64,000 nucleotides of DNA from assembly GCA_949317995.1 (NCBI GenBank), contig OX439038.1, positions 70,442,659 to 70,506,658 of the forward strand, read 5' to 3'. The first letter of the stretch is position 1, and the number at the start of each line of letters is the position of its first letter. This document shows, piece by piece, positions 1 to 9,524 of the stretch. Origin of the DNA: Acholoe squamosa (Eukaryota > Annelida > Polychaeta > Phyllodocida > Polynoidae). The notes beneath the pieces are model-generated. The model ran no database searches. It was not told the DNA's origin and saw only the letters and a list, made by a program, of their open reading frames with translations. The position numbers and the translations under genes were made by a program.

Positions 1-1424
1 TTAAGTTGTTCATCCGCCGCAGCCTTCTTGCTGAGCGGAATCCTTCTATAAGGGACTCGGATAGGTTGTGCGTCACCCGTGTCGATGTTATGCAGACATC
101 GATCGGTGCGCCCTAACGGCTCATCTGGGGATTTAAAGACATCCACATGCTTACGTAGTAAGGCGGACAGCTTCAGTCTTTCCTCTGGCTGGGTCAGGTG
201 GGTGTCGCCATACATGTCTAACAGCCAGGTAGGGAGCTCCCCCGTGTGGGTGCTCGCGATTTCTGCCGTCTCGATGTCTGCAGCTTCTTGCTCGAGACGC
301 ATCATCACGGATCCTACCTCCGGTGACGAGAGTTCACCGTTTCTGTCAGCATACTGTATAGTACCGACCACCTGGCCTTTCTCCAGGACAATGTCTCATT
401 TCAGTGGATTACAGACGGGAAACACTGTTCGACGAACATTGCTGACAAGGGCAGCCTCACCAACCAACCCAAAACATCTCAGAGTGTTCAGGTCGGGTTC
501 GACTATGCCCTGTCGGTCTCTTTCCAGACCTTCGGATTTTACCAAGACATCGCACCGATGTCTGGCAGGTATCCTAGTGGTCTGTGCTACTGAGGCTATC
601 GATGACACTCTCTTCAGTTTACACTGATGGTGCTCTTCTACCGGCTCGGTCATGACCAATTGACCCGTCCTTGGGTTCAGGATCATACCGTATAATGCCG
701 CGAAGTCGAGCCCCAGAATGCCATCGTCAGCCACATCGGCCACTATTGGGCTAAACACATAGTGGGTCGATGCGACCTTAAGAGGTAGAACCAATCGACC
801 ATAGGTCCGCATTTCGGCTCCAGACGCAGTGCACGCCGTTATTCCCTCGTAGAGATTATCTGACGGCACCACTAACGTTTTCGCGAGTTCTCGAGAGACA
901 ATGGTGTGGCTGGCACCAGTATCTATCAGGAAGTCCAGAGAACGCCCTCGAATCTCTGCAGACAGGTACCATCGTTTCCCCGACAAGGGGGCGGTTCCTG
1001 CTAGCATTCTCAACCCTACGTCAGTACTCAGATCGATCCCCCTCCTCTTCAGAAAAGAGAGACAGGGATCATCTGAGGGAAGCTCTGTTGCGCAGACTCT
1101 GGCCAGCTGCCGCATCAGGGCTTCTCTCCCGGCGTCGACTTTCACTTTCGATCCAGTCGAACCCTCGACCTCGGAGTTCGGGCTGCCAGCGCCCTGTTCC
1201 TTGGCCATTGAGGCTTTTTCTACACCGACATCTTCGGAACCCGACCGGTGATCAACCGGTGCCGCTGTGGTAAAGGGCTGGGACGGCCCTACCGGGACCT
1301 TACCTAGTTCCCTCGAATCTACTGTCGTCTGATCAGGAGTGCCAGAGGTGCTGATACCTTGGCTTTTCGATGGTCGGGCAGCTCGATTGCCACGTCGAGC
1401 CGCCCGCTTCAGTTTTCCGTCGCG
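1..1424 (-). pseudogene. pol: Ty3/gypsy pol, N-terminal part (protease, start of RT), runs off left edge
   Basis: Pol frame of the minus-strand gypsy copy. It overlaps the end of gag by 16 bases in the -1 frame and mirrors the plus copy base for base (minus position = 10933 minus plus position). The first ATG in frame is at 1208. It holds the aspartic protease motif DTGAS about 96 residues after that ATG and continues to the residues just before the RT domain, where the window ends. It is broken once: the codon that is CGA (Arg) in the plus copy is TGA at 396-398, with the preceding Asn codon changed to Lys. CGA to TGA is the usual outcome of CpG decay. After the stop the frame is open to base 1. 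The rest of pol and any 3' LTR lie outside the window, so overall completeness cannot be judged. Confidence 0.9.
1376..1418 (-). promoter_or_regulatory. Candidate -1 ribosomal frameshift site at gag/pol junction (minus copy)
   Basis: On the minus strand the last gag codons form the heptamer GGAAAAC (1412-1418), directly followed by the gag TGA stop. Six bases further an 11-bp stem forms (1376-1386 with 1395-1405, 8-base loop). The same element is in the plus copy; the copies differ only by one base in the spacer. Pol lies in the -1 frame and is open across this point. The heptamer is not a perfect X XXY YYZ, so slippage would need a mismatch in the P site. Confidence 0.55.
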
Positions 1425-4177
1425 TCAGGTGGTAGTCCTTTAATCGGCTCGGGGCAAGTTCGTGCGAAATGCCCCTGCTTCTTGCAGTTCCAACACTTGG
1501 CGTCGGACGGAGGGGTACTCGGCTTCTCCGAGCTAGTACCAGGGACATCCCCTCCCTCGATAACCCTGAGTAAATTCTTCAATTGACTCAGCGAGAAGGT
1601 CTGCTCCTGTACCTTGGGTTTGGAGGCCTTGTTTGGTGTTTTCGATTTACCAGCGGATTTCTGACCTTTCTTAGTCTTACTCCCCGCCCCGGGCTTCGAG
1701 TATGAGGAGACTTCGCCCTGTCCTTCCTCAACCAAAGCGGCGTCGGCCAACGCCGACAATGCATTTGTCGAGGTAGGATTCACCAACTTCGGCAGGAGTT
1801 GTCGTTTCCGCAACAACTCGTCTGCCAAGTCCATGAGATCCTTTAGGGACATGTAAGTGCGCCACTCCCGAAGAACGTCTTGTTGTAAATCAACGTCATA
1901 CAATCCTCCTATGAACAACTGGTTGACTTTGGTTATGAGCCATTCAACCGAGAAGTCCACACCTGGATAGGCATCGCCGGCAAGACGTCTCAAAGCAAAG
2001 CCATAGGCTCTAATGCTTTCGTTCTTGCCTTGGCGTCTCTTCTCCATTGTAACAATGGGGTCTTGAAGGCTAGAAGTCATGGCTTCCGTTACCATGTCGA
2101 CCAGTCCCTCCAAAGTCCCATCTCCATGCTCCTCCCATAGCCACACAGTATCAGCTGCAGGGCCATTCTGGAGTAATATGAGGAGTTGAGCTAATGCCAT
2201 ACTCGAGGTCCATACATTTACTCGACGGACGTGATTGAATCCGTGGTACCAACGGAGCCAATCGTCCTTCCATGTAAATGGAGGGCACTCGACTGACCTA
2301 GTTCGGGCTGGTTCATGCCCGATAGAGGTATTTTCAAACATTCTGCTTGATCTCCTGACCTGATCAAGGGCGAATGTTGTGCCTCTTCTAGGTATTTGAT
2401 GGTCCATCCCCATGTTTCTCATAGTCGTGTCTGCACGACTGTGATTCATCCCCCAGGGATTACCAGAATCGGCATCACTCAACCGCGAAGCCTCGAATCT
2501 GATATCCCTATATTTGGGTGGATCAACATGTTGTTGGGTCGTGATAGGGGTCGAGAACTGCCCAATCACTTCACTTAGACCATCGGTGCGCGGCATTGAA
2601 GGAACTGGTTGGGTCCGGCGCGACCTCGAATCCACTTTCGAGATGTCGTCGATTGCTCCCACCATTCTATCTATCTCCGCCTGCTGTTTTGAACGTTCCG
2701 CCTGTCTTAATTCCGACACTAGGAATTCCAGGCGGGCATGTTCGGGTTTCGAGAGATCTCGTTGCTCGCTGATGGCAAAGAGTTGCTTGGCCTCCTTCAT
2801 GGCATGGTCAAGCCACTCTCTGTAGTCAGGGTTTTCGACTAGATCCCCTTGAGTAGCAACTCTAGTAGTGCTGCATTCACTACTTTGTTGCTTATCTCGA
2901 AGTCTAGCGGTACGCAATTTCGATTCCGTCTGCTCCTTCAGACATTCTTCAAGTGCGAGTTCATCACGAACTTCTTTATTCACCCTGGCTTCATCAGCCT
3001 TTCTGCGAGACAATATCTCTCGTCGGAGCTCATCGATTTCACCACGTATGGCTCCCAAAGTGTCCGAATCCTTCTGATCTTTCAGTGACTGGGCTACTAG
3101 GGATTCAGACTTCAAGGAATTAAGCTCGGCCTCATGCCTCGCTTTTTGTTCCATTAAGACCTGATATTCCGCCATTTTGTTTGCGTGTTCGATTCGTTCC
3201 TCACAGCGACGACGCATTTCTGCCTCGTCCCTGGCTCGAGCATCCTCGTCAGCTTGCATCTGACAGAGTAACGACTTTCGTTCCTGACGTAGCTGGTTCA
3301 CCTGCTTTTCATAAGCCGTTAGGTGCTCAGCTACTTCTTCAGTATGCTCGGCTGATTGTTGGTTCAACTTATGCCGCAACTCTTGCAGTTGTTCCTCCAA
3401 CATAGTCTTTTCTACTTCTTGTAGTTTCAACTTATGTTTAAGGGACGTCTGCTCGTGCTGGGCATCCCGAAAATGGTTTCGAGCTCTCTCGACACATTCT
3501 CGGCGGCTTGTAGCAAGGCGATCGATCTTTGCTTTTAGCGATTGACAATCCATTGCTGTCAACCGACTACGCTCGATCTCTGACTTCGTTGCAAGCAAGG
3601 ACTCCTTTTCGCTAGAGAGCTGCTTGACCTTCTCCTGAAGATCAGTAAGTTCTCTATTTGCGATCTGAGTCTTGTTCGAAGCCTCTAACGCCTGCTGCCT
3701 AAGCTGTTCCAATTTCAGCTCTATTTCTGTACTCTTCTCCTGAGCTTTCATGGTGTTACTCGCGAGAGCATCCAACTGTTGGCGACCCTGGCGCAGTTGG
3801 CGTTGCTGCTCTTGTAGCAACTCCTCGTTGAGCCCCCTGCCACTGTCAATACTTCCTTGTATCGACACGGGCGAGGGACCCTCGAAGGACCAACTGCCAA
3901 GGCCCATTGGAGTTCCCACGGGCGAGGCTGATTTTTCTACATAGGACAAACTCTGTGTCCTCAAGAAGTTCTCAGCCGCCGGAGAGAGTTGAGTCGATAC
4001 TCGCCAATTGAGTAGCCGGCTCCTTTGATACAGGCCCAACGGGTCAGACGATGGGCCTAATATCAGGGTGTGGTTCAAACCACCACCAATTAGTGGATCA
4101 TTCATATCCACTAACGGGCCTGTAGTCACTTGATGTTGATGATTGGGGTCATCACCTTCATCCAAGTGACCCTGCAT
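1409..4177 (-). CDS. gag: Ty3/gypsy Gag polyprotein (intact copy)
   Basis: 922 codons from the ATG at 4177, chosen because it lies just after LTR and primer-binding site and is shared with the other copy. Residues about 90-420 are a long Gln/Glu/Lys-rich coiled coil, unusual for Gag. A capsid-like helical region follows (about 660-800, with tryptophans in WKDDWLRWYHGF and a Retrotrans_gag-like pattern), then a basic Lys/Ser/Pro stretch, and a single CCHC zinc knuckle CWNCKKQGHFARTC at about 895-908. Gag packages the element RNA into cytoplasmic particles, and the knuckle binds nucleic acid. No stop or frameshift is present, in contrast with the plus copy. Pol follows in the -1 frame. The two copies differ by only a few substitutions, so both are recent. 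Confidence 0.92.
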   Translation of the reverse strand: MQGHLDEGDDPNHQHQVTTGPLVDMNDPLIGGGLNHTLILGPSSDPLGLYQRSRLLNWRVSTQLSPAAENFLRTQSLSYVEKSASPVGTPMGLGSWSFEGPSPVSIQGSIDSGRGLNEELLQEQQRQLRQGRQQLDALASNTMKAQEKSTEIELKLEQLRQQALEASNKTQIANRELTDLQEKVKQLSSEKESLLATKSEIERSRLTAMDCQSLKAKIDRLATSRRECVERARNHFRDAQHEQTSLKHKLKLQEVEKTMLEEQLQELRHKLNQQSAEHTEEVAEHLTAYEKQVNQLRQERKSLLCQMQADEDARARDEAEMRRRCEERIEHANKMAEYQVLMEQKARHEAELNSLKSESLVAQSLKDQKDSDTLGAIRGEIDELRREILSRRKADEARVNKEVRDELALEECLKEQTESKLRTARLRDKQQSSECSTTRVATQGDLVENPDYREWLDHAMKEAKQLFAISEQRDLSKPEHARLEFLVSELRQAERSKQQAEIDRMVGAIDDISKVDSRSRRTQPVPSMPRTDGLSEVIGQFSTPITTQQHVDPPKYRDIRFEASRLSDADSGNPWGMNHSRADTTMRNMGMDHQIPRRGTTFALDQVRRSSRMFENTSIGHEPARTRSVECPPFTWKDDWLRWYHGFNHVRRVNVWTSSMALAQLLILLQNGPAADTVWLWEEHGDGTLEGLVDMVTEAMTSSLQDPIVTMEKRRQGKNESIRAYGFALRRLAGDAYPGVDFSVEWLITKVNQLFIGGLYDVDLQQDVLREWRTYMSLKDLMDLADELLRKRQLLPKLVNPTSTNALSALADAALVEEGQGEVSSYSKPGAGSKTKKGQKSAGKSKTPNKASKPKVQEQTFSLSQLKNLLRVIEGGDVPGTSSEKPSTPPSDAKCWNCKKQGHFARTCPEPIKGLPPDATEN

Positions 4178-4224
4178 GTCGAACTTAAGCTCGCAGTACC
4201 TATGCGGACTAAAGTTAACAACTG

Positions 4225-4236
4225 GTCACGGCACCA
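4225..4236 (-). other. Primer-binding site, complementary to tRNA-His 3' end
   Basis: On the minus strand TGGTGCCGTGAC starts one base after the LTR end. From memory of animal tRNA-His (3' end GTCACGGCACCA) this is a 12-base match, so tRNA-His is the likely minus-strand primer. The equivalent bases are deleted from the plus copy. Confidence 0.75.
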
Positions 4237-4237
4237 G

Positions 4238-4705
4238 TGTAGCGTTCTACCCCTCGATGTTATATCGAATCTTTCGATAAACAACGAAGAACAACTATTC
4301 AGGTTCCAGTTAAAACTTTATTGTCTAATAACACATAGGCATCAGCCGTTCTCGATCACAGTTACAGGTGGCAGAGTTTGAACTCTGTTGCAGGTTCGAC
4401 ACTAGGCCTTCTAGTGTCTAGAGTTAATATTCCACATGAACCCCCTCTGTGCAGCAGCACAGAGGAGTATTAGAATATGGTAGCCGGGCAGCCGCCGACC
4501 ATTGCTCACAATGGTCAGTCGGGGCTGGACTGACCCTGAGGAAGGCCGTACAACGGCCTTATATACACCGGAGTCGAGGGCCACGTGACCAAGTGGTGAC
4601 GTGGCGCTGGACTCCAGCGCCCCCAGGCGTCGGGTAATAGAGGTGCTCTCGACGTCGCCCACGAGGACCACGAAGGTACCTCGAAGACGACGCGGGACCA
4701 CCACA
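4238..4705 (-). repeat. 5' LTR of the minus gypsy copy (468 bp)
   Basis: Bounded by TGT...ACA and, as far as I can read it, identical to the plus LTR at 6276-6743. On the minus strand it contains a TATA box (TATATAAG), an Inr-like TCAGTC 32 bases further, a run of perfect hairpins and an AATAAA. The PBS and gag follow directly. Upstream it abuts a second, truncated LTR with only GG between them. Confidence 0.92.
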
Positions 4706-4707
4706 CC

Positions 4708-5018
4708 GTAGCGTTCTACCCCTCGATGTTATATCGAATCTTTCGATAAACAACGAAGAACAACTATTCAGGTTCCAGTTAAAACTTTATTGTCTAATAA
4801 CACATAGGCATCAGCCGTTCTCGATCACAGTTACAGGTGGCAGAGTTTGAACTCTGTTGCAGGTTCGACACTAGGCCTTCTAGTGTCTAGAGTTAATATT
4901 CCACATGAACCCCCTCTGTGCAGCAGCACAGAGGAGTATTAGAATATGGTAGCCGGGCAGCCGCCGACCATTGCTCACAATGGTCAGTCGGGGCTGGACT
5001 GACCCTGAGGAAGGCCGT
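4708..5018 (-). repeat. Second, truncated LTR in direct tandem
   Basis: 311 bp identical to the 3' two thirds of the LTR, in the same orientation as 4238-4705. It ends at 5018 inside the inverted repeat AAGGCCGT/ACGGCCTT that lies between TATA box and presumed start site. The seam on the minus strand reads GCTAC-GG-TGTGG: LTR end without its final A, two G, LTR start. This is what an end-joined two-LTR junction with a small loss would look like. Confidence 0.9.
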
Positions 5019-5680
5019 TGTCTCCAAAGATTGACAGTCTGAGCTCGGCTATGACGATGTTGGGCCGAGAGCAGGTGGTGCAGGACAAGCCTGACACCCC
5101 GGGTAGGTCTCTCGGTGCCTCCGTCTACCCGCCAGCAGCCCCGTCTTCCTCCTCGGTTCCCTTGATAACCCTCTCGGGAACCACCGAGCCTACGCCGCCA
5201 CCGGTCCAGAGAGTGGTGTCACCGAGGATCCATCCGGATCTTCAGGGCATCACCCCCCTGGCCCCGGCGAACGTAGCCGTCTGTCCGGACCCGTCGGCTT
5301 CCGCCCAAGCAGTAGAACCTGCCGAGGTGGAACAGTCGATGGATATAGACGGGGACGTCGATGTCGTCGATCATTCTCCAAAGCCTCCCCCTGACCAGGG
5401 AGACAAGGACGACCGTGAAGGTCAGGAGAGCGACGACGACGACGGAAGCGACTCAGCAGACTTGGCCGTTCTCCACTCAGATGCTGAGGGGGACTCCCGG
5501 GATGCACCCGAGACCTCTAACGAGGCTTGGAGTACGACAATGGACCGTGAGGTCCCATTGCCGGAGTCGCCGACGTTTTCGGGCCAGCTAGCCGCCAGCG
5601 CTCCACATGGAGAGGAGCGCACTGACGGAGAGCAGGCCGAAATCGACGCCGCTACAGGGTCCATCTCGGAGGATCAGTAG
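5018..5680 (+). pseudogene. Orphan ORF fragment, Pro/Ser-rich and acidic, no recognised domain
   Basis: Open for 220 codons, from the break point of the truncated LTR to a TAG at 5678-5680, with no ATG at its beginning. It looks like the C-terminal part of a longer ORF cut by the rearrangement. The first half is rich in Pro, Ser and Val; the second half is acidic, with a DDDD run near residue 140. The composition resembles ORFs of retroelements and the GC content matches the neighbouring LTR elements rather than host DNA. I do not recognise a family. It could be the end of a third ORF or of a related element whose 3' interior continues to 6275. Confidence 0.4.
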
Positions 5681-6275
5681 TATGAAACTACTGCTCCTCC
5701 TCGTCAGCCTGGATCGCTGACATCGAACAGAGTCTCGATGTCAGCACGGAACCCCCGGGAACTCGTTCCCGGACGACGGTGTACCCTCCACGAGTGGGGG
5801 TACCTTTCCTGTCCCCGGACCTCCCTGCGAAGCTGTGTGGATCCGACGCCACCCTGGTCTTAGGGCCCGGTGGTGCCACACATCCTCGGCCTCACGGTTG
5901 AAGGACCATCATAGTAGTATTGTACGCTATCGATGGGCTTCCTACGCTGGAAGGAGCTTCTCAACGAGACAGGGAGGAAACGACACGACCCCGGTTGCCA
6001 TACCCGGTCGTGCCTCCCTCGGATCGACCAGGAGCAGGTCGTGAAGCAGTGTTTCGACACTGGTCTCCTACGTTGGATGGAGCAACGCCTTATAATTTAA
6101 CTGTGATAATAATTTTTTTTCTACAGTACAGTAGAAACTATATTTCTATATATTCCTCTACTGTTTCTGTCGACTATGTCGACGGATCCAGTAGTTCATA
6201 TTATTATCTAATTGTTTAGACTGATCCGGGATCTCTGAATTTTCAGAGACCTCGTTTCAGTCTAGTGGGGGGTGG
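5681..6275 (+). other. Hairpin-dense segment before the plus LTR, possible 3' interior of a related element
   Basis: No convincing ORF. It is packed with perfect inverted repeats: GACATCGA/TCGATGTC around a CAGAGT-containing loop (about 5719-5742), CCGGGAAC/GTTCCCGG (near 5755), GTACCC.../GGGGTAC (near 5780), CACGACC/GGTCGTG (near 5980-6015), CGACC/GGTCG and CAGTGT-TTCG-ACACTG (about 6045-6061). At 6217-6264 a nested hairpin has an outer 8-bp stem (TAGACTGA) and an inner stem TCTCTGAA/TTCAGAGA. It is followed by a G-rich run (6265-6275) in the place where the polypurine tract of an LTR element would be. This placement suggests the 3' end of an element sharing the LTR at 6276. Confidence 0.45.
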
Positions 6276-6415
6276 TGTGGTGGTCCCGCGTCGTCTTCGA
6301 GGTACCTTCGTGGTCCTCGTGGGCGACGTCGAGAGCACCTCTATTACCCGACGCCTGGGGGCGCTGGAGTCCAGCGCCACGTCACCACTTGGTCACGTGG
6401 CCCTCGACTCCGGTG

Positions 6416-6453
6416 TATATAAGGCCGTTGTACGGCCTTCCTCAGGGTCAGTC
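6416..6453 (+). promoter_or_regulatory. LTR core promoter (TATA + Inr)
   Basis: TATATAAG at 6416-6423 and TCAGTC at 6448-6453, about 32 bases apart, with a CACGTG E-box 20 bases upstream. The same promoter is present in the minus LTR; the truncated LTR has lost its TATA box but keeps the Inr. Confidence 0.7.
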
Positions 6454-6609
6454 CAGCCCCGACTGACCATTGTGAGCAATGGTCGGCGGCTGCCCGGCTA
6501 CCATATTCTAATACTCCTCTGTGCTGCTGCACAGAGGGGGTTCATGTGGAATATTAACTCTAGACACTAGAAGGCCTAGTGTCGAACCTGCAACAGAGTT
6601 CAAACTCTG
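6446..6609 (+). other. Run of five perfect RNA hairpins in LTR R/U5
   Basis: GGTCAGTC/GACTGACC (6446-6468), GACCATTG-TGAG-CAATGGTC (6465-6484), CCTCTGTGC-TGCT-GCACAGAGG (6516-6537), GACACTAG/CTAGTGTC (6563-6583) and CAGAGTT/AACTCTG (6594-6609). The first two share GACC and are therefore mutually exclusive. All lie downstream of the presumed start site and so would be in the transcript 5' end. Confidence 0.7.
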
Positions 6610-6780
6610 CCACCTGTAACTGTGATCGAGAACGGCTGATGCCTATGTGTTATTAGACAATAAAGTTTTAACTGGAACCTGAATAGTTGTTCTTCGTTGT
6701 TTATCGAAAGATTCGATATAACATCGAGGGGTAGAACGCTACACTTTAGTCCGCATAGGTACTGCGAGCTTAAGTTCGAC

Positions 6781-9524
6781 ATGCAGGGTCACTTGGATGA
6801 AGGTGATGACCCCAATCATCAACATCAAGTGACTACAGGCCCGTTAGTGGATATGAATGATCCACTAATTGGTGGTGGTTTGAACCACACCCTGATATTA
6901 GGCCCATCGTCTGACCCGTTGGGCCTGTATCAAAGGAGCCGGCTACTCAATTGGCGAGTATCGACTCAACTCTCTCCGGCGGCTGAGAACTTCTTGAGGA
7001 CACAGAGTTTGTCCTATGTAGAAAAATCAGCCTCGCCCGTGGGAACTCCAATGGGCCTTGGCAGTTGGTCCTTCGAGGGTCCCTCGCCCGTGTCGATACA
7101 AGGAAGTATTGACAGTGGCAGGGGGCTCAACGAGGAGTTGCTACAAGAGCAGCAACGCCAACTGCGCCAGGGTCGCCAACAGTTGGATGCTCTCGCGAGT
7201 AACACCATGAAAGCTCAGGAGAAGAGTACAGAAATAGAGCTGAAATTGGAACAGCTTAGGCAGCAGGCGTTAGAGGCTTCGAACAAGACTCAGATCGCAA
7301 ATAGAGAACTTACTGATCTTCAGGAGAAGGTCAAGCAGCTCTCTAGCGAAAAGGAGTCCTTGCTTGCAACGAAGTCAGAGATCGAGCGTAGTCGGTTGAC
7401 AGCAATGGATTGTCAATCGCTAAAAGCAAAGATCGATCGCCTTGCTACAAGCCGCCGAGAATGTGTCGAGAGAGCTCGAAACGATTTTCGGGATGCCCAG
7501 CACGAGCAGACGTCCCTTAAACATAAGTTGAAACTACAAGAAGTAGAAAAGACTATGTTGGAGGAACAACTGCAAGAGTTGCGGCATAAGTTGAACCAAC
7601 AATCAGCCGAGCATACTGAAGAAGTAGCTGAGCACCTAACGGCTTATGAAAAGCAGGTGAAACAGCTACGTCAGGAACGGGAGTCGTTACTCTGTCAGAT
7701 GCAAGCTGACGAGGATGCTCGAGCCAGGGACGAGGCAGAAATGCGTCGTCGCTGTGAGGAACGAATCGAACACGCAGACAAAATGGCGGAATATCAGGTC
7801 TTAATGGAACAAAAAGCGAGGCATGAGGCCGAGCTTAATTCCTTGAAGTCTGAATCCCTAGTAGCCCAGTCACTGAAAGATCAGAAGGATTCGGACACTT
7901 TGGGAGCCATACGTGGTGAAATCGATGAGCTCCGATGAGAGATATTGTCTCGCAGAAAGGCTGATGAAGCCAGGGTGAATAAAGAAGTTCGTGATGAACT
8001 CGCACTCGAAGAACGTCTGAAGGAGCAGACGGAATCGAAATTGCGTACCGCTAGACTTCGAGATAAGCAACAAAGTAGTGAATGCAGCACTACTAGAGTT
8101 GCTACTCAAGGGGATCTAGTCGAAAACCCTGACTACAGAGAGTGGCTTGACCATGCCATGAAGGAGGCCAAGCAACTCTTTGCCATCAGCGAGCAACGAG
8201 ATCTCTCGAAACCCGAACATGCCCGCCTGGAATTCCTAGTGTCGGAATTAAGACAGGCGGAACGTTCAAAACAGCAGGCGGAGATAGATAGAATGGTGGG
8301 AGCAATCGACGACATCTCGAAAGTGGATTCGAGGTCGCGCCGGACCCAACCAGTTCCTTCAATGCCGCGCACCGATGGTCTAAGTGAAGTGATTGGGCAG
8401 TTCTCGACCCCTATCACGACCCAACAACATGTTGATCCACCCAAATATAGGGATATCAGATTCGAGGCTTCGCGGTTGAGTGATGCCGATTCTGGTAATC
8501 CCTGGGGGATGAATCACAGTCGTGCAGACACAACTATGAGAAACATGGGGATGGACCATCAAATACCTAGAAGAGGCACAACATTCGCCCTTGATCAGGT
8601 CAGGAGATCAAGCAGAATGTTTGAAAATACCTCTATCGGGCATGAACCAGCCCGAACTAGGTCAGTCGAGTGCCCTCCATTTACATGGAAGGACGATTGG
8701 CTCCGTTGGTACCACGGATTCAATCACGTCCGTCGAGTAAATGTATGGACCTCGAGTATGGCATTAGCTCAACTCCTCATGTTACTCCAGAATGGCCCTG
8801 CAGCTGATACTGTGTGGCTATGGGAGGAGCATGGAGATGGGACTTTGGAGGGACTGGTCGACATGGTAACGGAAGCCATGACTTCTAGCCTTCAAGACCC
8901 CATTGTTACAATGGAGAAGAGACGCCAAGGCAAGAACGAAAGCATTAGAGCCTATGGCTTTGCTTTGAGACGTCTTGCCGGCGATGCCTATCCAGGTGTG
9001 GACTTCTCGGTTGAATGGCTCATAACCAAAGTCAACCAGTTGTTCATAGGAGGATTGTATGACGTTGATTTACAACAAGACGTTCTTCGGGAGATCTCAT
9101 GGACTTGGCAGACGAGTTGTTGCGGAAACGACAACTCCTGCCGAAGTTGGTGAATCCTACCTCGACAAATGCATTGTCGGCGTTGGCCGACGCCGCTTTG
9201 GTTGAGGAAGGACAGGGCGAAGTCTCCTCATACTCGAAGCCCGGGGCGGGGAGTAAGACTAAGAAAGGTCAGAAATCCGCTGGTAAATCGAAAACACCAA
9301 ACAAGGCCTCCAAACCCAAGGTACAGGAGCAGACCTTCTCGCTGAGTCAATTGAAGAATTTACTCAGGGTTATCGAGGGAGGGGATGTCCCTGGTACTAG
9401 CTCGGAGAAGCCGAGTACCCCTCCGTCCGACGCCAAGTGTTGGAACTGCAAGAAGCAGGGGCATTTCGCACGAACTTGCCCCGAGCCGATTAAAGGACTA
9501 CCACCTGACGCGACGGAAAACTGA
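6781..9524 (+). pseudogene. gag: Ty3/gypsy Gag, plus copy, broken by stop and deletion
   Basis: Same start and same Gag as the minus copy (long coiled coil, capsid-like region, CCHC knuckle near the end), but not translatable. First break: TGA at 7936-7938 where the minus copy has CGA, again CpG decay. Second break: 25 bases are missing after about 9092 (equivalent to about 1841-1865 of the minus copy), which shifts the frame in the capsid-like region. After the deletion the original frame is open again from 9099 to the stop at 9522-9524 and contains the zinc knuckle. Together with the missing primer-binding site this makes the copy non-autonomous, while its pol stays open. Confidence 0.92.

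Larger units (their letters stand above)
6276..6743 (+). repeat. LTR of the plus gypsy copy (468 bp)
   Basis: Begins TGTGGTGG and ends GCTACA, an inverted TGT...ACA. Contents in order: perfect 9-bp inverted repeat GGCGCTGGA/TCCAGCGCC (6360-6378), a CACGTG E-box (about 6394-6399), TATATAAG (6416-6423), inverted repeat AAGGCCGT/ACGGCCTT (6421-6439), Inr-like TCAGTC with A at 6450, five perfect hairpins (6446-6609) and AATAAA (6659-6664). This gives a U3-R-U5 order with the start site near 6450. No matching 3' LTR is found after the pol gene in this window. Confidence 0.9.

Noticed and set aside
79..627. 182-codon plus-strand ORF opposite pol (also 10306-10854 on minus)
   Set aside because: Antisense shadow of the protease/RT region.
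4411..4704. 97-codon ORF on minus in the LTR (also 6265-6570 on plus)
   Set aside because: Lies over promoter, hairpins and start site of the LTR; the LTR is conserved as DNA, with no sign of coding selection.
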